The notes beneath the pieces are model-generated. The model made no database searches. It saw only the letters and a program-made list of their open reading frames with translations, and was not told the origin of the DNA. Shown here in pieces: positions 6,437 to 8,320 of a DNA stretch of 8,320 nucleotides. The position numbers were made by a program, and so were the translations under genes. Where the stretch lies: positions 1-8,320 of the forward strand of contig DIEE01000233.1 of the NCBI GenBank assembly GCA_002418465.1. Direction: 5' to 3'. Position 1 is the first letter of the stretch. Each line of letters opens with the position of its first letter. Origin of the DNA: Pseudomonas sp. UBA5782. Its GTDB lineage: Bacteria; Pseudomonadota; Gammaproteobacteria; Pseudomonadales; Pseudomonadaceae.

Positions 6437-6850
6437 CTATACGCCGCCGCAGCGCTGTTCCTGGCCGCGGCCGAGCAATTGATTCTGCTGGTCGTAGAGT
6501 TTGACCCACGGGCGGAAGCCCCATTCGCCGGCGACCAGGCGATAGCGACCGCCGGCGTCGAAGTCGTCGTACTTGAGCAGCAGCCGGCAGTCGCGCTGCA
6601 GCGGCTCGGCATGCCCGGTGTTCGCCGCGCTGACCGCGAAGCGGTAGCGCACCGTCAGCGCGTGGCTGCCCGGTTCGACCTGGAAGTAGCGGTCGTCCTC
6701 CAGCGGCTTGTCGTCCACTTCCAGCGCCAGCAGCGGCGCGTCCTTGCTGGCGTCGAGGTCGACCCAGGCCTGGTTCGGATCGGGTCGTGGCAGCCACAGC
6801 GAGCATCCGTGGAGAGCCAGCAGGCTCAGGCTGAGAAGGGCGGCACGCAT
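6437..6850 (-). CDS. small lipoprotein of unknown function (upstream paralogue of a tandem pair)
   Basis: This 137-residue protein starts MRAALLSLSLLALHGC, with lipobox LHGC and lipidated Cys16 followed by Ser, which favours the outer membrane. It shares with the next gene the blocks PDPNQAWVDL (23-32), DDRYFQVEPGSHALTVRYRF (52-71), KYDDFDAGGRYRL (93-105) and a C-terminal QRCGG, and conserves Cys88 and Cys134. By eye about 30% of residues match, so this is an old duplication rather than a recent one. ATG 6850 has GGAG six bases upstream. It is the first gene of the leftward group and divergent (75-base gap) from a lipoprotein peptidase gene. The likely role is a periplasm-facing envelope protein; nothing in the sequence shows an enzymatic site. 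Confidence 0.82.
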   Translation of the reverse strand: MRAALLSLSLLALHGCSLWLPRPDPNQAWVDLDASKDAPLLALEVDDKPLEDDRYFQVEPGSHALTVRYRFAVSAANTGHAEPLQRDCRLLLKYDDFDAGGRYRLVAGEWGFRPWVKLYDQQNQLLGRGQEQRCGGV

Positions 6851-6925
6851 CGGCGTCTCCAGTCGAGGGGGCGGAAAGCGCGGCGGCGCTGGAGCGCGCT
6901 GCCGCGATGGGATAGGGTCGCCGGC

Positions 6926-7990
6926 ATGTCGCCGCCGAATATCCAGTTACTCGACCATCGCCGCCTGCGCTGGGTTCCCCTGCTGCTGTGCCTCTGGCTG
7001 AGCGGTTGCGCCAGCTATTACGGGCAACTGCTGCAGGGCCAGGTACAACTGCTGCGCCAGCGCGAACCGATCGACGCGGTGCTCGCCGACCCCGCGCGCG
7101 ATGCGCACCTGCGCCAGCGCCTGGCGCTCTCGCAGCAGGCACGGCGCTTCGCCAGCGCGGCGCTGCAGTTGCCGGACAACCGCAGCTACCGCGTCTACGC
7201 CGACATCGGCCGGCCCTTCGTGGTGTGGAACGTCTTCGCCACGCCGCGCTATTCGCTGGCGCCGCTGGAGCACTGCTTCCCGATCGCCGGCTGCGTGGCC
7301 TATCGCGGCTATTACCAGCAGGGCCGCGCGCGCGGCGCAGCGGCGTTGCTGAACGAAGAAGGGCTGGACACCTACGTCGGCGGCGTCGAGGCCTATTCCA
7401 CCCTCGGCTGGTTCGACGACCCGCTGCTCAGCAGCATGCTGCGCTGGGACGACGACCGCCTCGCCGCTACGATCTTCCACGAGCTGGCGCACCAACGCTT
7501 CTACCTGCCCGGCGACACCGCCTTCAACGAGTCCTACGCCAGCTTCGTCGAGCAGCAGGGCCTGCGCGAATGGCGCGCCTCACGCGGCCTGCCGGCACCG
7601 GATGCCGCCGCCCAGGCGCAGGCGCGACAGTTCACCGAGCGCGTGCTGGAAACCCGCCGCCGCCTCGAACGGCTCTACGCCAGCGGTCTGCCACCGGCGC
7701 AGATGGAGTTGGGCAAACAGGCCGAATTCGAGCGCTTGCGGCGCGATTACGCGGTACTGCGCGAGCGCGAATGGCACGGCTCGAAACGCTTCGACGCCTG
7801 GGTCTACGGCCCGCTGAACAATGCCAAGCTGCTGCCCTTCGGCCTCTACGACACCTGGGTGCCGGCATTCGCTGCGCTGTTCGCCGAGCAGAAAGGCGAC
7901 TGGGCGGCCTTCTACCGCGCCGTCGAGCGTCTCGGCGCGCTGCCCGCCAGCGCGCGCCATGAGGCCCTCGACGGCCTGCTGGCGCGCTGA
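6926..7990 (+). CDS. lipoprotein zinc-dependent aminopeptidase (PF10023/COG4324-like)
   Basis: This 354-residue protein has an N-terminal lipoprotein signal, RWVPLLLCLWLSGCAS, with lipobox LSGC and lipidated Cys28. The metal site is HELAHQ (His185, Glu186, His189), and Glu202 in FNESYASFVE fits the third ligand of the gluzincin pattern HExxH-12-E. The segments VWNVFATPRYSLAP, CFPIAGCVAYRGYY, GLDTYVGGVEAYSTLGWFDDP and the ending WAAFYRAVERLGALP match the predicted aminopeptidase family COG4324. The substrate is not known; the enzyme should hydrolyse peptides on the periplasmic side of a membrane. ATG 6926 fits the signal peptide and has AGGG eight bases upstream; the in-frame extension upstream lacks support and overlaps the lipoprotein gene. 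Residues 230-290 are rich in Arg, Glu and Gln and probably helical. Confidence 0.9.
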   Translation: MSPPNIQLLDHRRLRWVPLLLCLWLSGCASYYGQLLQGQVQLLRQREPIDAVLADPARDAHLRQRLALSQQARRFASAALQLPDNRSYRVYADIGRPFVVWNVFATPRYSLAPLEHCFPIAGCVAYRGYYQQGRARGAAALLNEEGLDTYVGGVEAYSTLGWFDDPLLSSMLRWDDDRLAATIFHELAHQRFYLPGDTAFNESYASFVEQQGLREWRASRGLPAPDAAAQAQARQFTERVLETRRRLERLYASGLPPAQMELGKQAEFERLRRDYAVLREREWHGSKRFDAWVYGPLNNAKLLPFGLYDTWVPAFAALFAEQKGDWAAFYRAVERLGALPASARHEALDGLLAR

Positions 7991-8007
7991 ACGAGGCGGC
8001 GCGCGGC

Positions 8008-8036
8008 CGGTCCTAGCGAATAGGCCGAAAGGACCG
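8008..8036 (+). other. structured leader before the second DUF1161 gene
   Basis: CGGTCCT (8008-8014) pairs perfectly with AGGACCG (8030-8036). A smaller competing hairpin, CCTA (8012-8015) with TAGG (8021-8024), shares one arm, so the two exclude each other. There is no T-run. The outer stem ends 11 bases before the AAGGAAGG ribosome site. It could be a leader structure, a weak stop after the peptidase gene, or chance. Confidence 0.3.
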
Positions 8037-8061
8037 CAACCCCATCGAAGGAAGGTGCCCG

Positions 8062-8295
8062 ATGAACCGCCTGACCACCGCGCTGCTGCTCAGTCTCACC
8101 GCCACCCCGCTGCTGGCGGCGCCGCTGCCCTGCCAGCAGCTCAAGGACGAGATCGAACAGAAGATCCAGTCCGCCGGCGTCGCCAGCTACACCCTGGAAA
8201 TCGTCGACAATGCCGAAGCCAGCGACCCGAACATGGTGGTCGGCAGCTGCGACAACGGCACCCGCAAGATCGTCTACCAGAAGAACGACGACTGA
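8062..8295 (+). CDS. DUF1161 (YnfD-like) small secreted protein, second paralogue
   Basis: This 77-residue protein begins MNRLTTALLLSLTATPLLAAP, a signal peptide probably cut after Ala19 or Ala20. The mature part begins around PLPCQQLKDEIEQKI and has Cys24 and Cys63, TLEIVD, MVVGSCDNG and KIVYQK, matching the DUF1161 protein at 3037-3261 in order and spacing with one extra residue between the cysteines. A single periplasmic disulfide is plausible; the function is unknown. ATG 8062 has a strong AAGGAAGG six bases upstream. It follows the peptidase gene by 71 bases on the same strand and may be cotranscribed with it. Only 25 bases remain after the stop, too few to show a terminator. Confidence 0.88.
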   Translation: MNRLTTALLLSLTATPLLAAPLPCQQLKDEIEQKIQSAGVASYTLEIVDNAEASDPNMVVGSCDNGTRKIVYQKNDD

Positions 8296-8320
8296 GCTGA
8301 TGTGGCGGGGGGGAGCCCAC

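Noticed and set aside
6479..6925. Upstream extension of the peptidase to 503 residues
   Set aside because: The extension is antisense to a lipoprotein gene and would bury the lipoprotein signal; ATG 6926 fits the lipobox position.
6402..7142. N-terminal extension that would make the downstream lipoprotein 386 residues
   Set aside because: It overlaps the paralogous lipoprotein and the peptidase gene; the internal ATG at 6401 has a good ribosome site and a perfect lipoprotein signal.
1..8320. CRISPR arrays, tRNA or rRNA genes, insertion sequences, attachment sites
   Set aside because: I looked for direct repeats with spacers, cloverleaf-like or rRNA sequence, transposase motifs and terminal inverted repeats and saw none.

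Overview
The window looks like chromosomal DNA from a high-GC gammaproteobacterium, most likely a Pseudomonas. The signs are strong G/C bias at third codon positions, an ECF sigma/FecR pair with a Fur-type site, a dodecin, YnfD-like DUF1161 proteins, a YhbW-type flavin oxidoreductase and an AlgU-like promoter. The genus is an inference from overall gene character; I did not match any specific strain.

Left part (1-820): a leftward iron-type cell-surface-signalling unit. An ECF sigma-70 factor of the FecI kind (GTG start, 639 to 133) overlaps by an ATGA junction the start of a FecR-like anti-sigma regulator that runs off the left edge. A good sigma-70 promoter (TTGCCG-17-TAAAAT) and a Fur-like 7-1-7 inverted repeat lie immediately upstream. 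Divergent from it is a complete ABC half-exporter (821-2623), possibly part of the same iron-related locus.

Middle (2624-3423): a short rightward operon of a dodecin (flavin-binding storage protein) and a secreted DUF1161 protein. It is preceded by a plausible AlgU/RpoE-type promoter and closed by a strong intrinsic terminator. Two related short GCGGG hairpin repeats flank the unit.

Right-centre (3424-6850): four leftward genes. In transcription order they are two tandem paralogous small lipoproteins, a CPA1-type Na+(K+)/H+ antiporter and a luciferase-like flavin-dependent oxidoreductase.

Right (6851-8320): divergent rightward genes for a lipoprotein zinc aminopeptidase (HELAHQ motif) and a second DUF1161 protein.

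Most of the window is ordinary housekeeping and envelope-stress gene content. I see no transposon, CRISPR array, RNA gene, prophage or obviously new defence system. The points most worth following are the tandem lipoprotein pair beside the lipoprotein peptidase, the paired DUF1161 genes, and the candidate AlgU promoter in front of the dodecin operon.
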